Shown one piece after another: positions 1 through 8,043 of a stretch of 19,451 nt of DNA; position 1 is the stretch's first letter, and every line of letters begins with the position of its first letter. The stretch lies in assembly GCA_002412555.1 (NCBI GenBank), contig DHVH01000273.1, forward strand, positions 1 to 19,451, read 5' to 3'. The translations under genes and the position numbers were made by a program. Source of the DNA: Marinilabiliaceae bacterium UBA5213 (GTDB lineage: Bacteria > Bacteroidota > Bacteroidia > Bacteroidales > Marinilabiliaceae). The notes beneath the pieces are model-generated. The model searched no databases, was not told where the DNA came from, and saw nothing but the letters and a program-made list of their open reading frames with translations.

Positions 1-14
1 CGGAAGATCTTCCG
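1..14. other. Perfect 14-bp palindrome upstream of the glucanase operon
   Basis: The first 14 bases, CGGAAGATCTTCCG, equal their own reverse complement. They lie 38 bp before the ATG at 53 and about 9 bp upstream of TATATTTT (24-31), which differs by one base from the Bacteroidota -7 element TAnnTTTG. The site could be an operator for the glycoside hydrolase operon, or part of the 3' end of an upstream gene, since the window begins here. It has no loop, so a terminator hairpin is less likely. Function is unproven. Confidence 0.35.
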
Positions 15-52
15 TTACATCCTTATATTTTTCTATACAAAACACTACCACC

Positions 53-1468
53 ATGAGATATATTTTCATTGCTCTATCAGTAACCTTTTTGCTGGTCGGA
101 TGTGGCTTATCCTCCCCCAAAAACAACGATACGCAAACGCAGGTTTTGACGGATGAGCAGCTGCTCGACACAGTTCAGTATTACACCTTTCAATATTTTT
201 GGGATGGTGCAGAACCCAACTCGGGCATGGCCCGCGAACGGCTGCACATCGATGGCCACTACCCTGAGAATGATGCCCATATTGTTACATCCGGAGGTTC
301 TGGCTTTGGATTGATGGCCATAATCGCAGGTATAGAGCGCGGATGGATCACCCGTCAGGAAGGCCTTGAGCGCCTGACCAGGGTCGTTGACTTTTTGGAA
401 AAAGCGGATCGTTTTCATGGCGTATGGCCGCACTGGCTGGATGGCCAAACTGGCAAGGTCAAACCCTTTTCCACCAACGACAATGGCGGTGATTTGGTTG
501 AAACGGCCTTCCTGGTTCAGGGCTTGCTGACGGTGAAACAATACTTCACAGATGGCAACAACAAAGAACAGCAGCTGGCACAAAAAATTGACCAGCTATG
601 GCGCGAGGTGGAATGGGACTGGCACACCAAAGGCGGCGAAAACGTGTTGTACTGGCACTGGTCGCCCGACAAGCAATGGGCCATGAACCACAAAATTAAT
701 GGCTATGATGAGTGCATGATCACCTATATCCTGGCAGCCTCTTCACCCACTTTCCCCATCGACCCACAAGTCTACCATGAAGGTTGGGCTGGCAGCGGAG
801 CCATTTCTGTTGAGGCCTCATCTCAACAACCGGCATTGACGCTTAAGCACAGGGTTAACTCTGATAAGGGAGGTCCCCTCTTTTGGGCGCATTACTCCTA
901 TCTGGGACTGGATCCCAGAGGTTTGACCGATCAGTATGCCGATTACTGGGAAAACAATGTGGCTCACACGCTACTCAACCGCCAGCATTGCATTGACAAT
1001 CCACACGGCTACAAGGGCTATGGCGAAAATAGCTGGGGATTAACGGCCAGCTACAGCGTTCCAGGTGCTGCCGGCTACTTTAACGGCCATACAGATCAAA
1101 GGCCTCAGTCAGGCCAGTCGAACAACACAGGCTACGCGGGTCACAACCCGGTCGAAGATTTAGGCGTTATCACACCAACAGCAGCGCTTTCGTCGCTGCC
1201 CTATGCACCCGATGAAGTCATGATGGTGATGCGTCATTTTTATGAGGAATTGGGGCATGAAATATGGGGCCCCTTCGGCTTTTACGATGCTTTTAGCGAA
1301 GAATACCAATGGTACCCACAAAGGTATCTGGCCATTGACCAGGGACCCATTGCCGTAATGATTGAAAACCACAGAAGTGCTCTCTTGTGGGAATTGTTTA
1401 TGCAAAACAGCGACGTTCAAAACGGCTTAACCAGACTTGGATTCAATTCACCACACCTAAGAGAATAG
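53..1468 (+). CDS. GH144-type endo-beta-1,2-glucanase (glucoamylase-family fold), lipoprotein
   Basis: Predicted lipoprotein enzyme of the PF10091 'glycoamylase' / GH144 group. Characterised GH144 members are endo-beta-1,2-glucanases that release sophoro-oligosaccharides. The signal peptide ends in a lipobox (LLVGC, Cys17), so the protein is anchored in the outer or inner membrane. The (alpha/alpha)6-type domain fills residues about 32-465. Family hallmarks seen: TFQYFWDGAEP (45-55), STNDNGGDLVETAF (140-153), and a conserved Glu at 220 in GYDECMITYILA. From memory, the key acids of the Chitinophaga GH144 enzyme are Asp139, Glu142 and Glu211; Asp147, Glu150 and Glu220 here have nearly the same spacing. 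It is the first gene of a four-gene hydrolase operon, with only 3 bp before the next gene, a paralogue. Older databases call such proteins 'glucoamylase', a name that should not be taken as alpha-glucan specificity. A different beta-glucan specificity remains possible. Confidence 0.85.
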   Translation: MRYIFIALSVTFLLVGCGLSSPKNNDTQTQVLTDEQLLDTVQYYTFQYFWDGAEPNSGMARERLHIDGHYPENDAHIVTSGGSGFGLMAIIAGIERGWITRQEGLERLTRVVDFLEKADRFHGVWPHWLDGQTGKVKPFSTNDNGGDLVETAFLVQGLLTVKQYFTDGNNKEQQLAQKIDQLWREVEWDWHTKGGENVLYWHWSPDKQWAMNHKINGYDECMITYILAASSPTFPIDPQVYHEGWAGSGAISVEASSQQPALTLKHRVNSDKGGPLFWAHYSYLGLDPRGLTDQYADYWENNVAHTLLNRQHCIDNPHGYKGYGENSWGLTASYSVPGAAGYFNGHTDQRPQSGQSNNTGYAGHNPVEDLGVITPTAALSSLPYAPDEVMMVMRHFYEELGHEIWGPFGFYDAFSEEYQWYPQRYLAIDQGPIAVMIENHRSALLWELFMQNSDVQNGLTRLGFNSPHLRE

Positions 1469-1471
1469 ACC

Positions 1472-3301
1472 ATGCAAGGCTACCTGCTCACATTTTTTTT
1501 ATCCCTGTCCTTTCATCTCTATGCGGAGGTCATTCCACCTGTAGAGACGGTCATAGCCACAGGCTATGACCGTCACGCAGAACTCAGGTGGAACCACCCA
1601 ATGGAGGGTATGTCCTATAAAATATATGCCTCCTTCGACAATCAGGAGACCTATCAATTGCGCCATACAACCGGGGAGACCTTTTTTCTTGATTTTGTTC
1701 CGGAACAATCCCACAATAGCACCATTCATTACCGGATTGTGGCGGAGACTGCCGGACAATCATCCCAGGCGGTGGAAGCAAGTGCGGCCATTAGGGATTT
1801 TACGGATGATGAGTTGATGGACATGGTTCAACGTTACAGCTTTCGCTATTTCTGGGAAGGTGCCCATGCCGATAGCGGCATGGCCATGGAACGGAGTCAT
1901 GTGGGCGGAAGTACGGTGGCATCCGGTGCAACGGGCATGGGACTGATGGCCATGATTGTGGCACATGAGCGGGCGTATGAAGATCCTGAGGCCATAAAGG
2001 AGCGGGTGCTGAAAATGCTCACCTCACTCGAGACCTGTGAAAGGCACCATGGCGCCTGGTCGCACTGGTACAATGGCGACACCTACCAAACGCAGCCCTT
2101 TTCAACTAATGACGACGGAGGAGACCTTGTGGAGACTTCTTTTGTAGCTCAGGGCTTGTTGGCTGTGCGCAACTATTTTTTAGGCACTGACAACACCTCC
2201 ATCCAAATAAGGGAGAAAGCCACCCAACTGTGGGAGGCCATTGAGTGGGACTGGTACCGAAACGGCGACCAGAACGTCCTTTTCTGGCACTGGTCGCCTA
2301 ACAACCACTTCGCCATGAACATGAAGGTCTTTGGCTGGAATGAAGCGCTGGTGACTTACATCATGGCGGCCGCCTCTCCTACCCACAGCATTCCTAAAGA
2401 AGTTTATGAACAAGGCTGGGCCAGAAATGGTGACATGGTGAACCGCCGGGTGTTCTACACCCACGAGATATTCCTTTCACCCAACTGGGGCGGCCCCCTG
2501 TTTTGGCTGCACTACAGCCATCTGGGTATCAATCCTAAAGGATTGACGGATCAATATGCCGATTACTGGAAGGAGTATGTCAATACGGTGAAAATTCACC
2601 ATGCCTACGCCATTGATAATCCGCTGATCCACAATGGTTACAGCGAACACTGCTGGGGACTGACGGCCAGTGACGATCCTTTTGGCTACACGGCGCATGA
2701 ACCCATCTACAACGACAATGGCACTATTAGTCCCACAGCCGCTCTGGCCAGCATGCCCTATCTCCCTGAAGCATCCATGAAGGCTCTGAAGTATTTCTAC
2801 CGCGAAAGGGGACGTGACCTCTTTGGCATCTATGGCCCCTACGATGCTTTTAACGAAAAGTACAACTGGGTCAAGAAAAGCTACATCGGTATAGACCAGG
2901 GACCCATCGTTTCGATGATAGAAAACCACCGCTCCGGACTACTATGGAATACTGTAATGAAGGACGCCGATTTGCAGGCTGGACTCGACAAGCTGGGCTT
3001 TGAGTATGTAGTTTCAACCTCAATAGTGAGGCCAGAACTTTCCGCTCAAATGAAGATTTACCCAAATCCAGCCAGTGATCAAATTACGCTTCAATTACCG
3101 AATACCGATCTCAGCAAACCGCTCGTGTTGAAGATTTATTCAACAGATGGCAGGTTGCAATTGGAAGAACAACTTGCTCCCACTGGTACAAGTGTTTCTG
3201 TGGGTGTTTCGGGATTGTATGCAGGGCTATATCTGGTTCAGGTATTCAATGGTGAAAACTACTCTAATACGAAACTACTGGTTCAGAGGCAGAAAAAATG
3301 A
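1472..3301 (+). CDS. GH144-type endo-beta-1,2-glucanase with Fn3-like N-domain and T9SS sorting domain
   Basis: Paralogue of the preceding gene with a different architecture. A signal peptide (about 1-18, ending FHLYA) is followed by an Fn3-like beta-sandwich (about 20-107), the GH144/PF10091 catalytic domain (about 108-515), and a C-terminal type A T9SS sorting domain (about 528-609). The tail carries the typical IYPNP (529-533), IYSTDGR and LYAGLYLVQV elements. Catalytic candidates equivalent to those of the neighbour are Asp218 and Glu221 in NDDGGDLVETSF, and Glu291 in GWNEALVTYIMA. T9SS cargo is exported across the outer membrane and either attached to the surface or released, so this enzyme would meet the polymer outside the cell while its lipoprotein sister stays anchored. 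It starts 3 bp after the previous stop, and its TGA overlaps the ATG at 3298 of the next frame. No catalytic residue is missing. Confidence 0.85.
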   Translation: MQGYLLTFFLSLSFHLYAEVIPPVETVIATGYDRHAELRWNHPMEGMSYKIYASFDNQETYQLRHTTGETFFLDFVPEQSHNSTIHYRIVAETAGQSSQAVEASAAIRDFTDDELMDMVQRYSFRYFWEGAHADSGMAMERSHVGGSTVASGATGMGLMAMIVAHERAYEDPEAIKERVLKMLTSLETCERHHGAWSHWYNGDTYQTQPFSTNDDGGDLVETSFVAQGLLAVRNYFLGTDNTSIQIREKATQLWEAIEWDWYRNGDQNVLFWHWSPNNHFAMNMKVFGWNEALVTYIMAAASPTHSIPKEVYEQGWARNGDMVNRRVFYTHEIFLSPNWGGPLFWLHYSHLGINPKGLTDQYADYWKEYVNTVKIHHAYAIDNPLIHNGYSEHCWGLTASDDPFGYTAHEPIYNDNGTISPTAALASMPYLPEASMKALKYFYRERGRDLFGIYGPYDAFNEKYNWVKKSYIGIDQGPIVSMIENHRSGLLWNTVMKDADLQAGLDKLGFEYVVSTSIVRPELSAQMKIYPNPASDQITLQLPNTDLSKPLVLKIYSTDGRLQLEEQLAPTGTSVSVGVSGLYAGLYLVQVFNGENYSNTKLLVQRQKK

Positions 3302-3369
3302 AAAGCACATGTTGGGTCAAAGCATCGAAGGAGATGAATAGTGACAAGGATGAAATTAAAAAAGTTAGA

Positions 3370-5115
3370 ATGATGAGGAAGTACATCAATTACCGGAAGA
3401 CGCTATGCACCTGTATGGCATCTATGCTATTTTCAATTGGCATTTGGGCACAGCATACGCAGTTGAACACATACTGCAATCCATTAAATATCGATTATAC
3501 GTACATGATTTATGATGCCCACAGTGACCTCTCCTACCGATCGGGCGCCGATCCGGCTGTGGTGGAATTCAGGGGCGAGTATTACATGTTTGTTACCCGG
3601 TCGATGGGCTATTGGCATTCCGCAGATTTGCTCAACTGGACCTTTATCACACCCCAACAGTGGTTTTTTATGGGGAGCAATGCTCCGGCAGCTTTCAACT
3701 ATAAAGATTCATTGCTCTACATGACCGGCGATCCTTCGGGTTCTATGAGTATACTATACACCGACAACCCAAAAGACGGCAAGTGGAAGGCAACAAATGG
3801 CATTTTGCACAACCTTCAGGATCCCGCCCTGTTTATCGATGACGACGGGCAGACGTATGTCTTCTGGGGTTCTTCCAACACCTACCCTATCCGAGCCAAA
3901 AAATTGGATAAATCGAAACGCTTTCGACCTTCAGCAGAAACGCATGAGTTGTTCAACCTGGATGAAGCCAAACATGGCTGGGAACGATTCGGTGAAAACC
4001 ACTCGGATACAGCCCTTGGCGGATACATCGAAGGCCCTTGGCTGACAAAACGTATGGGAATATACTATATGCAATATGCTGCCCCCGGTACCGAGTTTAA
4101 TGTTTATGGCGACGGGGTTTATATGAGCGACTCACCCCTTGGACCCTATGCTTACGCCCCCAACAACCCGGTAATTTACAAACCCGGAGGCTATGCCAAC
4201 GGCGCGGGTCACGGCAGTATCGTTACCGGTCCACAAGACAGCTACTGGCATTTTGGCACCATGGCGCTTGCAGCCAATATAGGATGGGAACGGCGCATCG
4301 TAATGTATCCGATTTATTTTGATAACGATAACCTGATGCATGCCAATACTTCTTTTGGCGATTACCCGCAGTATGCGCCTGGTATTCCGGGAAAAGCCGG
4401 CACACATACAGGCTGGATGCTGCTTTCCTACAAAAAACCGGTGAAAGCGTCCTCCCAAAAATCCCAACATGATCCCGGGAAGGTTGTGGATGAGAACGTA
4501 AAAACATTCTGGCTGGCACAAAATAATGGCGACAACGAGTGGCTCGAAATCGATCTCGAAAAAGCAGGGAAAGTACATGCCATTCAGGTCAACTACCACG
4601 ATCATGAATCGGACATGTATGGCAGAATGCCCGGTTTATATCACCGTTATGTGATCGAAGGTTCCCGTGACGGGGCCAACTGGGAGGTTTTGGTTGACCG
4701 CAGCAACAGCTATAAAGATACTCCCAACGATTATGTGGAACTGGGACTACCCAAAACAGTCCGCTACATCCGTTACAAAAACATTCACGTACCTACACCT
4801 CATTTAGCCATATCTGCATTGCGGGTGTTTGGCTTGGGAGATGGTAAAATACCAAAACCGGTGAAAAACCTTGCAGTTAAACGCTATGACGATCGCCGGG
4901 ATGCGCTTATTACCTGGGACAAGCAGGATAACTGTCAGGGCTACAATGTTTTGTGGGGAATAGCGCCCGATAAACTTTACAACGCCTGGTTGGTTTACGA
5001 CCATAATCAACTGGAAATGAAGAGCCTGACAGTGGGTCAGGAATACTACTTTTCAGTGGAGGCGTTCAATGAAAACGGGATTTCGGGGCGGACAAAAGTA
5101 GTTGAGGTGAAATAA
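3370..5115 (+). CDS. GH43-family glycoside hydrolase with discoidin (F5/8 type C) and Fn3-like domains
   Basis: Secreted five-bladed beta-propeller enzyme of the GH43 type, followed by accessory domains. The frame is open from an ATG at 3298 that overlaps the previous stop (ATGA). That start would put about 24 polar residues before the signal peptide, so I prefer 3370, giving MMRKYINYRK and a hydrophobic stretch ending GIWAQ. From 3370 the GH43 domain is about 36-355, the F5/8 C carbohydrate-binding domain about 357-488, and the Fn3-like domain about 495-581. GH43 catalytic acids are present: Asp61 (GADPAVV, general base), Asp151 (LQDPALF, pKa modulator) and Glu221 (YIEGPWL, general acid). 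GH43 enzymes mostly act on arabinose-, xylose- or galactose-containing glycans, so the exact substrate is not evident. Its place between GH144 and GH3 genes suggests it acts on the same substrate or removes a side group from it. There is no lipobox and no T9SS tail. Confidence 0.82.
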   Translation: MMRKYINYRKTLCTCMASMLFSIGIWAQHTQLNTYCNPLNIDYTYMIYDAHSDLSYRSGADPAVVEFRGEYYMFVTRSMGYWHSADLLNWTFITPQQWFFMGSNAPAAFNYKDSLLYMTGDPSGSMSILYTDNPKDGKWKATNGILHNLQDPALFIDDDGQTYVFWGSSNTYPIRAKKLDKSKRFRPSAETHELFNLDEAKHGWERFGENHSDTALGGYIEGPWLTKRMGIYYMQYAAPGTEFNVYGDGVYMSDSPLGPYAYAPNNPVIYKPGGYANGAGHGSIVTGPQDSYWHFGTMALAANIGWERRIVMYPIYFDNDNLMHANTSFGDYPQYAPGIPGKAGTHTGWMLLSYKKPVKASSQKSQHDPGKVVDENVKTFWLAQNNGDNEWLEIDLEKAGKVHAIQVNYHDHESDMYGRMPGLYHRYVIEGSRDGANWEVLVDRSNSYKDTPNDYVELGLPKTVRYIRYKNIHVPTPHLAISALRVFGLGDGKIPKPVKNLAVKRYDDRRDALITWDKQDNCQGYNVLWGIAPDKLYNAWLVYDHNQLEMKSLTVGQEYYFSVEAFNENGISGRTKVVEVK

Positions 5116-5149
5116 AATCAATTTAAATATAAATATAAAACACAATTCA

Positions 5150-7429
5150 ATGAAGAAGCAACTTATTTACATCCTGGCATTGGCAGCCATCACCTTTTCA
5201 TGCACTCAGCGTACTGCTGAGACAGAAATGGATGGCTTTATTGATGACCTGATGAGCCAAATGACCATCGAAGAGAAAATTGGCCAGCTCAACCTCATCA
5301 CACCAGGAGGAGGAATCCCTACCGGTTCGGCTGTTAGTACCGATGTAGAGGCCAAGATAATTGAGGGCAACGTAGGAGGTATCTTTGGCGTGACTGGTCC
5401 CGAAAAGGTTCGACAGGCGCAGACTTTGGCCGTCGAAAAAAGTCGCTTGAAAATCCCCATGCTATTCGGATCGGATGTGATTCACGGCTATAAAACTGTT
5501 TTCCCTATCCCCCTCGGCATTTCTGCCAGCTGGGACATGGCCATGATTGAAAAAACGGCACGGGTAGCTGCCGAAGAAGCAACGGCCGACGGACTCAACT
5601 GGAACTTTTCACCCATGGTAGACATCTCACGCGACGCCCGCTGGGGACGCGTGGCCGAAGGCGGTGGGGAAGATCCTTATCTGGGTTCTGAAATTGCCAG
5701 GGCTATGGTACGTGGCTATCAGGGAACCGACCTGACAGACGCCAATACCATGATGGCTACGGTTAAGCATTTTGCCTTATATGGTGCACCAGAGGGCGGC
5801 AGGGACTACAACACGGTTGATATGAGTCGGATAAGTATGTACAACGACTATTTCCCACCGTTTAAAGCGGCCATTGAAGAAGGTGCCGGCTGTATTATGA
5901 CCAGCTTCAACGATGTAGATGGCATTCCGGCCTCTGCCAACAAGTGGCTGCTGACGGACATCCTGCGCGAGAAATGGTCTTTTGATGGCTTTGTGGTTTC
6001 TGATTACACTTCGGTCAATGAAATGATTGACCACGGATTGGGCGATTTGCAAACCGTATCGGCTCTGGCATTGAAGGCAGGATTGGATATGGATATGGTG
6101 GGTGAAGGCTTTCTGACCACCCTCAAAAACTCACTGGATGAAGGCACGGTTTCTGAAGCGGACATCACCATGGCATGCCGCAGAGTACTGGAAGCCAAAT
6201 ACAAACTGGGGCTTTTCGACGATCCCTACCGTTACATTGACGAAAGCAAACCTGCAAACAGAATACTTACCGAGGCCAACAGGAGTTTTGCGCGCGACGT
6301 AGCTGCCCGTTCTGCTGTGCTTCTGAAAAATAACAATCAAGTCTTACCCCTCAAACGCAACAGTCGCATTGCCCTTATTGGCCCCCTGGCCAATAACAAA
6401 AACAACATGCTGGGAACCTGGGCCGTTTCGGGTGATCCGCAAATGTCCATTCCTCTTTTTGAAGGCCTTCAAAAATCGCTGGGTACTAACGCCAGTATCC
6501 AATATGCTAAAGGGGCCAACATTAGCGATGACCCAAAATTTGCTGAAAAAGTGAATGTTTTTGGAACGCGCATTGATATCGATGAGCGTTCACCAGACGC
6601 AATGCTTAGCGAAGCATTAGCCATGGCCAACAGCTCAGATGTGATTGTGGCCGTAGTAGGTGAAGCCTCTGAAATGAGTGGAGAATCCTCCAGCCGATCG
6701 GACATCACCCTGCCTGAAAACCAGAAAAAACTGGTAAGGGCACTGGCCCAGACAGGAAAACCTCTTGTTTTGGTGATAATGAGCGGTCGCCCCCTCGCCC
6801 TGGAAGAAGAAAATGAACTGGCAGATGCCCTGCTGCTGACGTGGCATGCCGGCATCGAAGCGGGTAATGGCATTGCAGATGTGCTTTTGGGCGTCTATAA
6901 CCCCTCGGGCAAGCTCACCATGACCTTCCCCAGAAATGTGGGCCAAACGCCCATTTACTATAACCATAGGGCAACGGGACGCCCCAACCCGGGCGACGAA
7001 TTCCAGAAATTCCGTTCCAACTATCTGGATGTTCCCAACTCACCTCTTTTTGCTTTTGGGTACGGACTAAGCTATACTTCTTTTGAATACAGCGATGTTA
7101 GAGTCGACAAGGCAAGTATTAATCCCGAAGGACAGCTCACAGCCTCTGTTACAGTAACCAACACCGGCGATTTTGAAGGGGAAGAGGTCGTTCAATTATA
7201 CATAAGAGACGTTATCAGAAGTCTGACACCACCCGTGAAAGAACTCAAAGCCTTCGAGAAGATCAACCTAAAACCGGGCGAAGCAAAAGAAGTAACCTTC
7301 ACGCTCGGCGTTGACGATCTGGCCTTCTATCATCAGGACATGAGCCTGAAGGCTGAAGCTGGCGACTTCAAGGTATTTATTGGGCCTAATTCGGACACGG
7401 ATAATTTCGCTGATTTTTCGCTTGAGTAA
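5150..7429 (+). CDS. GH3 beta-glucosidase, lipoprotein (candidate beta-1,2-glucooligosaccharide glucosidase)
   Basis: Full-length GH3 enzyme of the BglX type. A lipoprotein signal peptide (ITFSC, Cys18) suggests a membrane-anchored enzyme facing the periplasm or surface. The TIM-barrel domain (about 30-360) contains GSDVIHGYKTVFP, KHFALYGA and the nucleophile Asp285 in FDGFVVSDYTS. The alpha/beta sandwich (about 385-600) carries the probable acid/base Glu512 in MSGESSSRSD. A C-terminal Fn3-like domain (about 660-750) follows. It removes glucose from the non-reducing end of beta-gluco-oligosaccharides. In Bacteroides thetaiotaomicron a GH3 enzyme specific for sophorose and beta-1,2-oligosaccharides (BT3567) is encoded next to a GH144 gene. 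The same pairing here suggests the same substrate, although sequence alone cannot exclude beta-1,3 or beta-1,4 activity. It is the last gene of the operon, 34 bp after the GH43 gene and just before a strong hairpin. Confidence 0.9.
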   Translation: MKKQLIYILALAAITFSCTQRTAETEMDGFIDDLMSQMTIEEKIGQLNLITPGGGIPTGSAVSTDVEAKIIEGNVGGIFGVTGPEKVRQAQTLAVEKSRLKIPMLFGSDVIHGYKTVFPIPLGISASWDMAMIEKTARVAAEEATADGLNWNFSPMVDISRDARWGRVAEGGGEDPYLGSEIARAMVRGYQGTDLTDANTMMATVKHFALYGAPEGGRDYNTVDMSRISMYNDYFPPFKAAIEEGAGCIMTSFNDVDGIPASANKWLLTDILREKWSFDGFVVSDYTSVNEMIDHGLGDLQTVSALALKAGLDMDMVGEGFLTTLKNSLDEGTVSEADITMACRRVLEAKYKLGLFDDPYRYIDESKPANRILTEANRSFARDVAARSAVLLKNNNQVLPLKRNSRIALIGPLANNKNNMLGTWAVSGDPQMSIPLFEGLQKSLGTNASIQYAKGANISDDPKFAEKVNVFGTRIDIDERSPDAMLSEALAMANSSDVIVAVVGEASEMSGESSSRSDITLPENQKKLVRALAQTGKPLVLVIMSGRPLALEEENELADALLLTWHAGIEAGNGIADVLLGVYNPSGKLTMTFPRNVGQTPIYYNHRATGRPNPGDEFQKFRSNYLDVPNSPLFAFGYGLSYTSFEYSDVRVDKASINPEGQLTASVTVTNTGDFEGEEVVQLYIRDVIRSLTPPVKELKAFEKINLKPGEAKEVTFTLGVDDLAFYHQDMSLKAEAGDFKVFIGPNSDTDNFADFSLE

Positions 7430-7442
7430 TAAAAACTATCAC

Positions 7443-7473
7443 ATAAGAGGCCGCTTTTTAAGCGGCCTCTTAT
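7443..7473 (+). terminator. Hairpin terminator of the glycoside hydrolase operon
   Basis: A perfect 14-bp inverted repeat (ATAAGAGGCCGCTT, loop TTT, then its complement) begins 13 bp after the GH3 stop codon. The stem is GC-rich in its middle. It is not followed by a clear T-run, so it may act as a rho-independent terminator of modest strength or as an mRNA-stabilising 3' hairpin. Confidence 0.75.
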
Positions 7474-7606
7474 CATAAAACCAGGTATTTTTGTTTTCAC
7501 CTGTTTCAAAAAAAATAAGAACCTCAAAATGCATGCTGTTTAACGGGTTTGTAAAAGTTTCTTTTAAAGCAGAATTTTCTTTCCACCTCAAGAAATTTCC
7601 GTTAAT

Positions 7607-7739
7607 AGAATTAAATTTATGGTCGTAAAAAATCCGGGCTGTCTTTTGGAGCCGAAGTGAAAAGAGTGAACGGAGTCCCGCGCAGCGGGAGAAGCGAGTT
7701 CCCGGATTTTAGAAACGAGTCATCATTGGATTTAATTCT
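7607..7739. repeat. MITE-like nested inverted-repeat element
   Basis: A 133-bp non-coding block built of three nested inverted repeats. The outer arms are AGAATTAAAT (7607-7616) and ATTTAATTCT (7730-7739). The middle arms are AAAATCCGGG (7629-7638) and CCCGGATTTT (7701-7710). The inner hairpin is TCCCGC / GCGGGA with a 3-base loop (7676-7690). All arms are perfect. The whole could fold into a long cruciform or RNA hairpin. Terminal repeats without coding content resemble a MITE or a REP/BIME-type extragenic palindrome. No clear target-site duplication is visible, so mobility is not shown. Confidence 0.55.
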
Positions 7740-8043
7740 TTAGTATGAAAATCGCTTATGACGAGTTCAACCGAATGCAAAAAAATAATAGTGACAATGA
7801 GGTTAAAATTAATTTAATTTTTAGGAAATTGCTTGCAGTGGCGGCATTTTTTAGCTACGCTGAATTTTGCTACGCTCGGCATTGACTCAAACAAGTTTGC
7901 TCACTGCCCTCACTAAACGCAAAATTTGTATACTTTTTTTTGCTGCAGCTGGAGCGTAGCGGATCACGAATACCAAAAAAGACAAACACAACATGAGTAA
8001 AAAAGTATAAGCCCGTGCGGCTCGAGCACAAAAAAAAAATAAA
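7740..8043. other. AT-rich intergenic stretch with overlapping inverted repeats; no gene seen
   Basis: No convincing coding sequence lies here. It holds several exact inverted repeats: GCTACGCTC (7869-7877) with GAGCGTAGC (7952-7960), AATTTTGC (7863-7870) with GCAAAATT (7919-7926), and TATACTTTTTT (7929-7939) with AAAAAAGTATA (7999-8009). GCTACGCT also recurs as a direct repeat at 7854 and 7869. A run of nine A residues at 8031-8039 directly precedes the next gene. I saw no promoter matching TAnnTTTG. It may be the leader of the 8044 gene or a worn repeat element. Confidence 0.4.

Noticed and set aside
107..583. Minus-strand open frame of 158 residues inside the first GH144 gene
   Set aside because: It is antisense to a gene with clear family motifs, has no recognisable domain, and is a codon-bias shadow.
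2477..2929. Minus-strand open frame of 150 residues inside the second GH144 gene
   Set aside because: Antisense to the conserved catalytic region; no family features.
53..3301. Calling the two PF10091 proteins glucoamylases acting on starch
   Set aside because: The family name is historical. The conserved acids and the GH3 neighbour fit GH144 beta-1,2-glucanases better, and no starch-binding or SusCD genes are present.
4132..4605. Minus-strand open frame of 157 residues inside the GH43 gene
   Set aside because: Fully antisense to the GH43 domain and the start of the discoidin domain, with composition explained by the opposite strand.
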